DNA from: Candidatus Electryonea clarkiae
GTDB lineage: Bacteria > Electryoneota > Electryoneia > Electryoneales > Electryoneaceae
Reading direction: 5' to 3'
Assembly: GCA_030765455.1 (NCBI GenBank)
Contig: JAVCCM010000108.1
Span: forward strand, 62,001 to 126,000
Length of the DNA stretch: 64,000 bases
This document shows, in pieces, positions 16,495 through 24,785 of the stretch (positions are counted from its first letter, which is position 1; each line of letters starts with the position of its first letter). Under the pieces are notes generated by a model. The model did no database searches, was not told where the DNA came from, and saw only the letters and a program-made list of their open reading frames with translations. The position numbers and the translations under genes are program-made.

Positions 16495-17421
16495 CTAACG
16501 AATAAAATCAATCAAACTTGAGGTTATTACTTGTGTTCCTATTTGCATCGCATTTTGAAGTGCGACACGATGCAATTCATAATCTTTTGCCCACAATGCT
16601 ATATCAGCATCCTGTATTTTCGAGAGATGTTCTTCGGAATCGAGATTAAGATCTTTCATTCTGTTATCAACATTTTCCAACCTTCTGACAATACCACCAA
16701 GTTTGGAAATTGACAGACGGATACGATCTGCCGAGTCGTCAATTTTATCCAGAGAATTCTGAATTCCTTCCAGGTTGTCATTTCTTAAAGCATCACGCAA
16801 ATCAATCAATACTTGAAAAACATCACCATCTTCACCGGGCGATCCAGTCTGAAATATTTCGGTACCGGGGATATTGGACGGTATTTTTTCATTTTCCCCA
16901 ATAATTGTATAAGTGGTTCCGTCCATACCTGTTGGTAAATCCTGAACCTGGGTAACATCGCCTGTAACGGAATCCTCAATCATTTGATAAGGTGCTTCAC
17001 GTGTATTGAATCCGCCGAACAGATAAGATTCACCATGACGTGAATTAGCCACAGATGCCATCTCATGTAATATCTGATCTACCCTTACCGCTAAAGTTGC
17101 CCGGTCATCGGAATTCAATGTTCCCGTCGATCCCTGGACGGCGAGAGTACGCGCCTCTACAAGAAGATCTTCCGCAGATTGCAGTTCTGATTCTGTATGA
17201 TGCAGTTTTGTCATGGTGGAAGAGATATTTTCCGTGAAACGATTTCGTCTTGATATTTGATCGTTTAGCATCATTATTTTTCTTGCGCGCATCGGATCAT
17301 CAGACGGTTTTTCAACTTCCACTCCCGAATTGATCACCTGCTGGGATTGATAAAGATCTTCTCTTATTCTGTTTACATGTCCTAAAAGAGCATCAATTGA
17401 AGATTTTTGTGTAACTCTCAT
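16495..17421 (-). CDS. flgL: Flagellar hook-filament junction protein FlgL
   Basis: 308 aa. FlgL (HAP3) is exported and sits between FlgK and the first flagellin. The N-terminus VTQKSSIDALLGHVNRIREDLYQSQQVINSGVEVEKPSDDPMRA matches the flagellin-like D0/D1 family in parts (SGVEVEKPSDDPMRARKIM), and the C-terminus has SKIQDADIALWAKDYELHRVALQNAM, also flagellin-like in pieces. It is 11 bp downstream of flgK. No csrA or fliW follows, unlike many flagellar operons; glycosyltransferases come next. Confidence 0.94.
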   Translation of the reverse strand: MRVTQKSSIDALLGHVNRIREDLYQSQQVINSGVEVEKPSDDPMRARKIMMLNDQISRRNRFTENISSTMTKLHHTESELQSAEDLLVEARTLAVQGSTGTLNSDDRATLAVRVDQILHEMASVANSRHGESYLFGGFNTREAPYQMIEDSVTGDVTQVQDLPTGMDGTTYTIIGENEKIPSNIPGTEIFQTGSPGEDGDVFQVLIDLRDALRNDNLEGIQNSLDKIDDSADRIRLSISKLGGIVRRLENVDNRMKDLNLDSEEHLSKIQDADIALWAKDYELHRVALQNAMQIGTQVITSSLIDFIR

Positions 17422-17432
17422 GATCTACTCCC

Positions 17433-18839
17433 TTACCTCGCCATCATCAGGATAACTGTAGTCATTTCGTCAAGCTTCATCAGCATTCGCCCTGAAGCTG
17501 TATAAGTCCTGTTAAAAGCGAGCATATTTGCCATTTCCTCGTCAAGGTTTACGCCTGAGATTTGTTGCTGGTAATTTTCCGCTTGTTCTAACGCAGCTTG
17601 TGAGGCTTCAGACCTCGTATCAGCGTATTCAACGTCATTTCCGATTCTTGATACTGTACCCTGGTAAAATTCACTGAAATTCACTCTTCCATTCACAAAA
17701 GCCTGCTCATATTGTAATTCATACATATCATTGGCGAGGGAATTGTCACCCGTTGAGCTGATTCTGGAAGCAGCGACCTTTTCAGGATTGTTTATCAGGA
17801 TGCTATTTACTTCGAGGTCAATTGATCCCACCGTATCCTCACGCCAGAACGCATTACCTGTACTCTTATCCATACCAATACCGTCTGAATGAAGATCATT
17901 AATTCGATCTCGTAAAGTAGTTGCCACCAAATTCAGATCATCGAATGCTTCAGGAATGACTTCATCCCGAACATTCAATTTTCCAAGCGCTGATCCACCG
18001 TCAAATGTGAGTAGATTAGTTGAATCAGACCAGATCAGATCACCACCACTTTTTCCCTTCCCTGCATCATCAAGCCAGCCTACCTCTCTCGCTTCTTCCC
18101 TGTGTACCAGGACCTCATTACCGATATACACTGTCATAGATCCGTTATCATCCTGCTGCACCGTTGCCCCGGTTAGACTGGATAGCTCCTGTATCAGTAA
18201 ATCCCGTTTATCCATGAAAGTGTTAGGACTCTGACCACGGTTCGTCGAGGTAATAATCTCCTGGTTATAAGCTGCAATATTGGCTGCAAGAGTGTTGATT
18301 TTATTACTTAATTGACCTAAATCGAGATTGATACTCTCTTGAACTCTTTCCAAACCTCGTGTAGTTTCATGAAAGGCGTAGGCAAGATTTTGAGCTTTAC
18401 TCAGAACATTGGTTCTTGCCGACACACTGTCAACATCATTTGCAAGGTCCTGCCATGCGTCCCAGAATTCATCAAGCGCTCCCGATATGGAAAAGCTGTT
18501 TATTTCAGAAAAAACTTCCTCAACATGCTGCAATTCATTTCTTTGTGCTTCCCATCTGCCTGATGCGCTGCTTTCTTCCCGCATCTGGTTTTCTGCATAG
18601 CTCTCTATCATCCTCTCTATTCCGGCAAATTTCAATCCGCTACCGGTCATACCAGGATTCGTGTTCATTGGATCACGATCCTCGAGAAGCGCTAATTGAC
18701 GATGATATCCTTCTGTATCAAGATTTGAAACGTTATTTGCAATCACTCCCATTGATCTTTGAATAGCAATAAGAGAGTCACGCGTCATTTTCATCTGACC
18801 GTGAAGTGGAACTGTCGCAGCTTTCTCTATCTGATTCAT
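17433..18839 (-). CDS. flgK: Flagellar hook-associated protein 1 FlgK
   Basis: 468 aa. FlgK (HAP1) is the first junction protein on the distal hook end. The N-terminal rod-type motif is present (SMGVIANNVSNLDTEGYHRQ), as is the C-terminal SGVNLDEEMANMLAFNRTYT and the terminal coiled-coil end MLMKLDEMTTVILMM. Its length is at the short end for the family, consistent with a reduced variable middle. It follows flgN by 12 bp and precedes flgL by 11 bp, the standard flgN-flgK-flgL order; FlgN is its export chaperone. Confidence 0.95.
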   Translation of the reverse strand: MNQIEKAATVPLHGQMKMTRDSLIAIQRSMGVIANNVSNLDTEGYHRQLALLEDRDPMNTNPGMTGSGLKFAGIERMIESYAENQMREESSASGRWEAQRNELQHVEEVFSEINSFSISGALDEFWDAWQDLANDVDSVSARTNVLSKAQNLAYAFHETTRGLERVQESINLDLGQLSNKINTLAANIAAYNQEIITSTNRGQSPNTFMDKRDLLIQELSSLTGATVQQDDNGSMTVYIGNEVLVHREEAREVGWLDDAGKGKSGGDLIWSDSTNLLTFDGGSALGKLNVRDEVIPEAFDDLNLVATTLRDRINDLHSDGIGMDKSTGNAFWREDTVGSIDLEVNSILINNPEKVAASRISSTGDNSLANDMYELQYEQAFVNGRVNFSEFYQGTVSRIGNDVEYADTRSEASQAALEQAENYQQQISGVNLDEEMANMLAFNRTYTASGRMLMKLDEMTTVILMMAR

Positions 18840-18851
18840 GACGATTGCCTG

Positions 18852-19355
18852 CTAATACGTTTTGTTCAGTAGAACAGCATTAGTATTCCGGTTCCGGATT
18901 TTTCCATTATTCTCGTATGTCACTTCCAATTGAGCGTCGTCAATCATCCAGTTTATTGTTCGCTGAGAACGATTGAATGATCGTTTGATCAGGTATTGAT
19001 TCACCTGGTTGATTTTCTTGATTCGATTGACAAGCCCACCGAGATTTTTCTTTGCGTCAGCCAACTCATCTGAAACATGTCCAAGACTCATCTCAACCAA
19101 TCGTGTCAGGGTGATGTCCGATTCAGGTAGATGCGTTCCATTTGCAACTTTCCGAACCGTGGATACACGCTCATTTTCAAGTTTTTCAATTTTTTCAATT
19201 AACTCTTCCTGGAGGATGGCAGTACGCTCAAACTCATCCATGTCATTCTCCACCAGAATTTTCTTTTGCTCCTCAAGCAGATCGAGGAATTCGCTTAATA
19301 ATCCCTCTTCCTCCTTGATAACATCAACTAAACTTGTAACTACCTTATCCATCAT
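18852..19355 (-). CDS. flgN: Flagellar export chaperone FlgN
   Basis: 167 aa, helical. FlgN binds the C-terminal helices of FlgK and FlgL in the cytoplasm and targets them to the export gate. The sequence fits the family: an N-terminal helix with EEEGLLSEFLDLLEEQKKIL, a second with ILQEELIEKIEKLENERV, then a long C-terminal helix with LGGLVNRIKKINQVNQYLI. The ATG at 19355 follows AGGAAGAA and overlaps the flgJ stop (ATGA). Assignment rests on both sequence and position directly before flgK. Confidence 0.88.
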   Translation of the reverse strand: MMDKVVTSLVDVIKEEEGLLSEFLDLLEEQKKILVENDMDEFERTAILQEELIEKIEKLENERVSTVRKVANGTHLPESDITLTRLVEMSLGHVSDELADAKKNLGGLVNRIKKINQVNQYLIKRSFNRSQRTINWMIDDAQLEVTYENNGKIRNRNTNAVLLNKTY

Positions 19356-20128
19356 TTCTTCCTATCTGATACAAGGGTTTGTTTTAGCGAATGATTCTGA
19401 GATTTGTATTCTTTGTAATTATGCATAACTTTGGATATATATTCTTTTGTTTCAGTAAATTGAGGGACACCATTTGATTTAATTACACTTTGCGGACCAG
19501 CATTATATGCTGCCAAAGCGAGTCTGATATCTCCAAAATTGTCTAATTGTTCGCTTAAATATCTTGAACCCCCATCGATATTTTGTGCAGGGCTGTAAAC
19601 ATTACTGATTCCAAGATCATTTGCAGTATCGTCCATTATCTGCATCAATCCTTTTGCACCCTTTGGTGAGATAGCAAATTGCTTCCCACCGGATTCCTGC
19701 CGGATGACTGCACGAATTAATTCCGGATCGAGATTGTATTTTTCTGCTGCCTTGTTAATAATTTTGTTATATTGATCTATTCTTTCTTCTGTATTACCGG
19801 AGAAATCAAGCGATGGGAATTGACCGGCACCTGTGCCATTTTGTCTTGACACCTGTTTATAAAGCATTTCAGCGAGTCCCATTGAATTGTTTTTCGAGAT
19901 TTCTTCACTGATTGCATTATCAAACATACCCTGGTACATTTCGGAGCCGTGTGTTTTCGCACCCATCATATTCATTGATCCGCGCATATTCTTGATCATA
20001 TACCTGACGAAATATGATTCAAATCCCTGGCATGCTTCATAGAGCTTGGGATTATCAACATTAGTTGGAATTTTTCCAGGAGTCCTGTTCATTCCATCGA
20101 GTATCATATTTACAGGATTAGCTCTCAT
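19352..20128 (-). CDS. flgJ: FlgJ-type rod-binding protein with lytic transglycosylase domain
   Basis: 258 aa. Residues ~25-100 are a FlgJ rod-binding domain (LYEACQGFESYFVRYMIKNM, SEMYQGMFDNAISEE). Residues ~135-250 are a soluble lytic transglycosylase (SLT) domain: IRAVIRQESGGKQFAISPKG with the catalytic Glu, GLMQIMDDTANDLG, and LALAAYNAGPQSV. The protein would bind the rod in the periplasm and open the peptidoglycan for rod passage. Enterobacterial FlgJ carries a GH73 glucosaminidase instead, so this is an alternative domain pairing. Coupled to flgI (TGATG) and flgN (ATGA). Confidence 0.92.
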   Translation of the reverse strand: MRANPVNMILDGMNRTPGKIPTNVDNPKLYEACQGFESYFVRYMIKNMRGSMNMMGAKTHGSEMYQGMFDNAISEEISKNNSMGLAEMLYKQVSRQNGTGAGQFPSLDFSGNTEERIDQYNKIINKAAEKYNLDPELIRAVIRQESGGKQFAISPKGAKGLMQIMDDTANDLGISNVYSPAQNIDGGSRYLSEQLDNFGDIRLALAAYNAGPQSVIKSNGVPQFTETKEYISKVMHNYKEYKSQNHSLKQTLVSDRKK

Positions 20129-21228
20129 CAGATAATCACCAGGTCTGCATGTAATGCACCGGCTTGCTTGAGTGCCTGGAAGATTGCAATAATATCGCGC
20201 GGTGAAACACCAAGCGAATTCAATGCAGTAGCGACATCGCCAACACTTGTTGATTCTTCTATAACTACTACGCCTTCACCCTGCTGCTGCACCTCAATCT
20301 GACCTGTCTGTGCTACTGTGGTTGTGCCTTGTGAAAACGGTCCGGGTTGGCTGATCATAGGAGTATTAACAATTGATATTGTTAAGGCGCCATGACTGAT
20401 AGCCACGCTTGAAAGCTGAACTGCGCTTCCTATCACCACCGTTCCGGTTCTTTCATTCACGATCACCTTGGCTTCAACATCAGGAGTTACAGTTATCGAT
20501 TCAGTAGCGGCAAGCAGTCCCATGGCACCCCCAGGAAAATTTGCCGGTACTTGAAGTTGAATACTCACTGGATCTACCGCCGCCGCCAGTTGAATTCCCA
20601 AGGCTTCATTTATCGCATCGGCAACCCTAATTGCAGTGGTAACATCTCCCTCATGAAGGCTATAGCTGACATATTCCAAATCGTCAAAACTTAGGCCAGC
20701 ATCCTGTTCAACGGTTAATCCTCCTGGAATCCTTCCGACCATATTTGCATTGTGCTTCAGGCTTACGCCTTCAGTTTCAACAGAGAATCCTCCAATACTT
20801 ACCGGTCCCTGCGCAACGCCATAAACGAGTTCGTCCGGAGCTACAAGTGGCGATAAGAGAAGTGTTCCATTTAACAGGCTGCGAGCATCCCCAATGGATG
20901 ATACCACTACATCAATCTTTTGTCCCGGTTTTGCGAATGCAGGAAGAGTTGCAGTAACAATTACTCCAGCTACATTTTTGATACGTACTTTATCATTTTC
21001 CACTGAAATTCCAAACCTGTCAAGCATGTTCATCAGGGCTTGATTTGTGAAAAGCGACCGGGGAGTATCACCTGTGCCGTCAAGACCCACTATGACACCG
21101 TAACCAATCAGGGGGATATCGTTGATCCCTTCAACTGATGCCAGGTCCTTTATTCTGGGTTGAGCCATTCCGAGTAATGGTATAAGAACAACCAGAATCA
21201 GGATTGATAATCGTTTCATATTTTTCAT
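20128..21228 (-). CDS. flgI: Flagellar P-ring protein FlgI
   Basis: 366 aa, normal family length. Forms the P-ring around the rod in the peptidoglycan layer. Signal peptide at residues 1-22 (LSILILVVLIPLLGMAQP). Family hallmarks include RIKDLASVEGINDIPLIGYG, VVGLDGTGDT-like (GVIVGLDGTGDTPRSLFTNQ), KNVAGVIVTATLPAFAKPGQ and the C-terminal SPRDIIAIFQALKQAGALHA. It is 1 bp after flgH and overlaps flgJ. With flgH it shows that the cell has an outer membrane. Confidence 0.97.
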   Translation of the reverse strand: MKNMKRLSILILVVLIPLLGMAQPRIKDLASVEGINDIPLIGYGVIVGLDGTGDTPRSLFTNQALMNMLDRFGISVENDKVRIKNVAGVIVTATLPAFAKPGQKIDVVVSSIGDARSLLNGTLLLSPLVAPDELVYGVAQGPVSIGGFSVETEGVSLKHNANMVGRIPGGLTVEQDAGLSFDDLEYVSYSLHEGDVTTAIRVADAINEALGIQLAAAVDPVSIQLQVPANFPGGAMGLLAATESITVTPDVEAKVIVNERTGTVVIGSAVQLSSVAISHGALTISIVNTPMISQPGPFSQGTTTVAQTGQIEVQQQGEGVVVIEESTSVGDVATALNSLGVSPRDIIAIFQALKQAGALHADLVII

Positions 21229-21229
21229 G

Positions 21230-21823
21230 TTAAAATATCCAATTCCACATTCGGGCTATTATTCCAGGTTTCGCAGCACTAGTGACTTCACCTTTACCTT
21301 TATAACTGATCTGTGCATCCGCAATGCTATAACTGTAAACAGTATTGTCAGGACGTATATCCTCCGGTCGCACTATACCTGTCAGGACTGTTTCCTGCTT
21401 TTCCCCATTGACTTGAACCAATCGCGATCCCTGAATAGACAACAGACCGTTATCAAGCACTTCCAAAATCGTTGCTGATATCTTACCTGATAATTCACCG
21501 CGCGTTCGTGTTGACCCAGAAGCATTATGTCTGTTCCGTAATTGGCTGTTTAGACCAAATGAAGGAAGCATATCACTCATTTTTCCACTGGTAGCTGCAT
21601 CAGTACGCATCTGATTGTCGGAATTTGTCATTGTTCCGGATTCATTCTGACCTTCAGTAAATTCCATGATCAAAATGGTAACGAGGTCACCTTCATAGAA
21701 TGCTCGCTTGTCAGCAAAAATTGATCGCGATACGAGATTATCGAATCGTTGTGCAAAAGCAGATTGAGCGAAGGCAATACTCGTAAGAAATACAATCGCA
21801 AGTATTTTCATTTTTCCCATCAT
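21230..21823 (-). CDS. flgH: Flagellar L-ring protein FlgH
   Basis: 197 aa. Forms the L-ring in the outer membrane. The family pattern is clear: RSIFADKRAFYEGDLVTILI, GELSGKISATILEVLDNG, LTGIVRPEDIRPDNTVYSYS. The signal peptide (residues ~5-24) ends in FAQSAFAQ, and the protein contains no cysteine, so it cannot be lipidated as FlgH is in enteric bacteria. The ATG at 21823 is used because AAGG lies 9 nt upstream; ATGs at 21820 and 21811 are alternatives. Directly follows flgA (1 bp gap). Confidence 0.94.
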   Translation of the reverse strand: MMGKMKILAIVFLTSIAFAQSAFAQRFDNLVSRSIFADKRAFYEGDLVTILIMEFTEGQNESGTMTNSDNQMRTDAATSGKMSDMLPSFGLNSQLRNRHNASGSTRTRGELSGKISATILEVLDNGLLSIQGSRLVQVNGEKQETVLTGIVRPEDIRPDNTVYSYSIADAQISYKGKGEVTSAAKPGIIARMWNWIF

Positions 21824-21824
21824 T

Positions 21825-22547
21825 CTATCTTACCTTTCTTCTATCTATTCCTTCGGCGAGTACAACTCCCTGATTTTCAACAGTTCCCCTTAAGCGCACT
21901 CCATTTTCAAGATTTTCGACCTTGATATTGTCACCGATATTTCCATTACGAAGCGCTATTCCACCAGTTTTTACTGTTACTCCCCGGCTAATAGACAAAA
22001 GAGTTACAGTGTCACCTCGAACCACATCGGGACGTTTTTCCACTTTGTCGAGAGTAAGAATATCACCTTTGTGGATCTTTCGTTTTGACCACCAAATGTC
22101 ATTATTTGATTCTTCTGGCTTATCCATCCAGTCAATAGAAATCTTTGTTACTTCGCGTTTTTCCCATTCTATTGATCCAATGTCCAACGCCTGACGCGAA
22201 TCCATTTCTTCAGCGGCTACAGGCACCCAGGCGAATGCTATTACCCGTATGCTGACAGGGAGTCGCCTGATTAACTTTCCATTTTTTCGTAAGTCGAGAT
22301 TGATAAGCGTTGATCCTCGCGGTTTGCCGCAAGGAACAACATCTAACTCAACCTCTTCTGTCAAGCTTGACAGTATTCGCGCTGAACCGGGAACCCATAC
22401 AACGTTCCCCGCTCCCCACACCGATTCGAGATAATTGTTAATAGCCAGACTGACTTTTTCGGGAAATACAGTCGATGATGCAGTGGAAGTTCCGCTGAAC
22501 ATCAAGAGACTTCCAAATACAACTATCAGTCTGATAATCTTATACAT
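21825..22547 (-). CDS. flgA: Flagella basal body P-ring formation protein FlgA
   Basis: 240 aa. Periplasmic chaperone for P-ring assembly. An N-terminal signal peptide (LIVVFGSLLMFSGTSTASS) is followed by a divergent N-terminal half and a C-terminal SAF-like domain: KGDILTLDKVEKRPDVVRGD, VTLLSISRGVTVKTGGIALR, NIGDNIKVENLENGVRLRGT, and the end VVLAEGIDRRKVR. Located between flgG and flgH, the standard position. The first half is poorly conserved, which is normal. Confidence 0.9.
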   Translation of the reverse strand: MYKIIRLIVVFGSLLMFSGTSTASSTVFPEKVSLAINNYLESVWGAGNVVWVPGSARILSSLTEEVELDVVPCGKPRGSTLINLDLRKNGKLIRRLPVSIRVIAFAWVPVAAEEMDSRQALDIGSIEWEKREVTKISIDWMDKPEESNNDIWWSKRKIHKGDILTLDKVEKRPDVVRGDTVTLLSISRGVTVKTGGIALRNGNIGDNIKVENLENGVRLRGTVENQGVVLAEGIDRRKVR

Positions 22548-22551
22548 ACTA

Positions 22552-23340
22552 TTACCGCTTCAAGTTATTAGCTAATGACAACAACTCTTCCGCCGTCTTG
22601 ATCGCCTTAGAACTGATCTCGTATGCTCTTTGCGCCACGATAAGTTTCACCATTTCCTCTACTACAGAAACGTTAGAGGATTCGAGGTATCCCTGGTTTA
22701 TTTCGCCATAACCTTCGAGGCTGGGCTGACCGTTTAGAGGCGGACCTGATGAGTCGGTTTCGATAAATAGATTTTTTCCTATAGCACGAAGCCCGGTTGG
22801 ATTAGTGAATCGAACCATTTCAATCTGACCGATCTCCTGCAGGTTATTATCTCCCGGCAGACGAACTTCAACCAGTCCATCAGGTGCCATAATGAGTTCA
22901 AGAGCGTCATCGGGAATTACAATATCAGGCTCAAGAGTATAACCGTCTGCGTTAATTATTCTGCCGTCGGGACTTCGTTTGAAACTTCCATCCCGTGTAT
23001 ATGCAATTGAATCGTCAGCTTTACGAATTTTGAAAAAACCTTCGCCTTCGATCATCAAGTCCATTGGATTATTAGTTTGTGTTGGTGAACCCTGGCTATG
23101 CATCTTTTCAATACCGACTGTCTTGACGCCATGTCCAACACGAAGATCATTCGGAACAACAGTGCCAAGATTTCTTACAGACCCGACGGTCTGAACAGCC
23201 TGATAAATTAAATCCTGAAACTCGACACGAGCTTTCTTGAAAGCAGTAGTGTTGACGTTTGCAAGGTTGTTTGACACCGAATCAACATAAAGTTGTTGGG
23301 CGTACATTCCGCTGGCTGCGGTGTGAAGTGCCCGCATCAT
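22552..23340 (-). CDS. flgG: Flagellar distal rod protein FlgG
   Basis: 262 aa, the exact family size. Distal rod subunit, exported by the flagellar type III system. The N-terminus MRALHTAASGMYAQQLYVDS with SNNLANVNTTAFKKARVEFQ is diagnostic of rod/hook proteins, as is GEGFFKIRKADDSIAYTRDG and the C-terminal EMVKLIVAQRAYEISSKAIK. A GGGAGG ribosome-binding site precedes two adjacent ATGs. It lies 31 bp after flgF. Confidence 0.97.
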   Translation of the reverse strand: MMRALHTAASGMYAQQLYVDSVSNNLANVNTTAFKKARVEFQDLIYQAVQTVGSVRNLGTVVPNDLRVGHGVKTVGIEKMHSQGSPTQTNNPMDLMIEGEGFFKIRKADDSIAYTRDGSFKRSPDGRIINADGYTLEPDIVIPDDALELIMAPDGLVEVRLPGDNNLQEIGQIEMVRFTNPTGLRAIGKNLFIETDSSGPPLNGQPSLEGYGEINQGYLESSNVSVVEEMVKLIVAQRAYEISSKAIKTAEELLSLANNLKR

Positions 23341-23371
23341 ATCATTATCCTCCCGCCGTTAAAGGCGATTA

Positions 23372-24112
23372 TCAATATCTTCCAATTTCCTGAACCGCTT
23401 TCTTCAAAGTGCTGTCCTGGGCAATAAGCGCACGCTGTGACGATTCATAATTACGATTTAAAGTGATCATATCGACCATTTCTTCAACTACATTGATATT
23501 TGAAGTTTCCAGATGTCCTTGAAGGATCTTTACATCTTCAACATCTACTTCTATATTGTCAGGGTCAGGAATGAACATGCTGTCGCCATATTTTGAGATC
23601 CCACTTTTATCTTCAAAATCAACAATCTTGAACCTGTCTGTTTCTCGACCATCGACGACTATTTGACCGTTTTCCGACACTACGAATTCATCGCCATCTA
23701 CCCGAATCGGGCTTCCCCCCTCACTTAGTACGTTCAAGCCTAAGTAGGTCACGAGGTATCTTTCTTCGTTCAGATGGAAATTGCCGTTCCTGGAAAAGTA
23801 TTGTTTGCCGGAGGCTTCATCTTCAACAACAAAGTATCCATCGCCCTGTAATGCGAAATGTGCTGGTTGCTGAGTCTGCTCAACCGAACCCTGGCGCAAA
23901 TCAAACTTGTATGTCATTTCCTCATCAATTGATCGTGCAGGATCTCCCAACGCACCTTGTTGTACTAATTGGTTATTCAAAACCGCTGTAAAATAAACCT
24001 TATCTGATTTGAAGGCTGTTGTATTGGCGTTTGCCATATTATTGGAGATAGCAGCAAGACGCATAAATCTTGGCACCATCCCGGCTGCTGAGTGATATAT
24101 TCCCTTAATCAT
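23372..24112 (-). CDS. flgF: Flagellar proximal rod protein FlgF (FlgG-like)
   Basis: 246 aa from the ATG at 24112, preceded by AGGAAAG. Second rod-type protein, with GIYHSAAGMVPRFMRLAAIS, NNMANANTTAFKSDKVYFTA and C-terminal NVVEEMVDMITLNRNYESSQ. Being upstream of and similar to flgG, it is FlgF, a proximal rod subunit. It is the first gene of the long minus-strand flagellar transcript and has a sigma-54 type promoter about 60 bp upstream. In-frame codons continue 54 nt upstream, but these would overlap the promoter and are not expected to be translated. Confidence 0.93.
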   Translation of the reverse strand: MIKGIYHSAAGMVPRFMRLAAISNNMANANTTAFKSDKVYFTAVLNNQLVQQGALGDPARSIDEEMTYKFDLRQGSVEQTQQPAHFALQGDGYFVVEDEASGKQYFSRNGNFHLNEERYLVTYLGLNVLSEGGSPIRVDGDEFVVSENGQIVVDGRETDRFKIVDFEDKSGISKYGDSMFIPDPDNIEVDVEDVKILQGHLETSNINVVEEMVDMITLNRNYESSQRALIAQDSTLKKAVQEIGRY

Positions 24113-24168
24113 AATCTTTCCTGTTTTTCGATTTCGAGAGAAGGGGACTATTCCCTTACCCAGCATTA

Positions 24169-24184
24169 TGCAAAGCTTATGCCG
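24169..24184 (-). promoter_or_regulatory. Sigma-54 type promoter of the flgF operon
   Basis: Minus strand reads CGGCATA, 4 nt, TTGCA; the consensus is TGGCAC(G/A), 4 nt, TTGC(A/T), so the invariant GG and GC elements are 10 nt apart as required. It lies 57 bp before the flgF ATG. It implies RpoN and an enhancer-binding regulator (FleQ/FlrC type) controlling the rod-ring-hook genes, as in several other diderm bacteria. Confidence 0.7.
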
Positions 24185-24785
24185 AGGTTATGGTGTGTTC
24201 TATCATATTTATTATGAAGAATGTAGAGGGATATTTGATGGGATCTTGGTTAAAAAAGGCGGAAGGCTTCTCCGGGTGAAGGAAAACATTGCCTTCAGTA
24301 TTTTGTAATGAATAGTTCGAATCTATATCTCATGGAAGTCAATTAATAAATCCTACATCTGACAATAGTATAGTGGTGGGTATTCAAAATATACTTTGAG
24401 ATTAGCTAAGCTATAAAAAGAAAATCAGTATCCAACTTGACAACCTGCCTGTTTTTTTACATTATATATCAGATTATCAAACAACGGTTATTTTTCTGCC
24501 AACCTTATAGTGCTTAATACACTATGGGTTATGGTAATTCAGCAATTTTTCAAAATATTAATAAAGATTCAAACAAAAAGATTCGCGATATAGAAAGACA
24601 AATTATAGACATATATTAATGTGATCTTGATCAATTCAGGTACGAAGGATCAGATGATAATCATAATGTGGTACCAAAAGACCAATACCTGAACTCAGGA
24701 AATTAATTGAGGATCATTCAGGAAAGTAATTTTATAATCTAAGCAAGAACGATTTTAAAGCATGTCTTACATTTGGAGATGAATA
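24185..24785. other. Divergent intergenic region, no gene seen
   Basis: AT-rich spacer of 600 bp between flgF (minus) and a secreted-protein gene (plus). No ORF with a ribosome-binding site is visible. It contains an imperfect inverted repeat at 24635-24693 (TTCAGGTA ... TACCTGAA, with an inner ATGAT-A-ATCAT), and a TATAAT at 24733-24738 that may be the -10 of the plus-strand gene. Confidence 0.5.
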
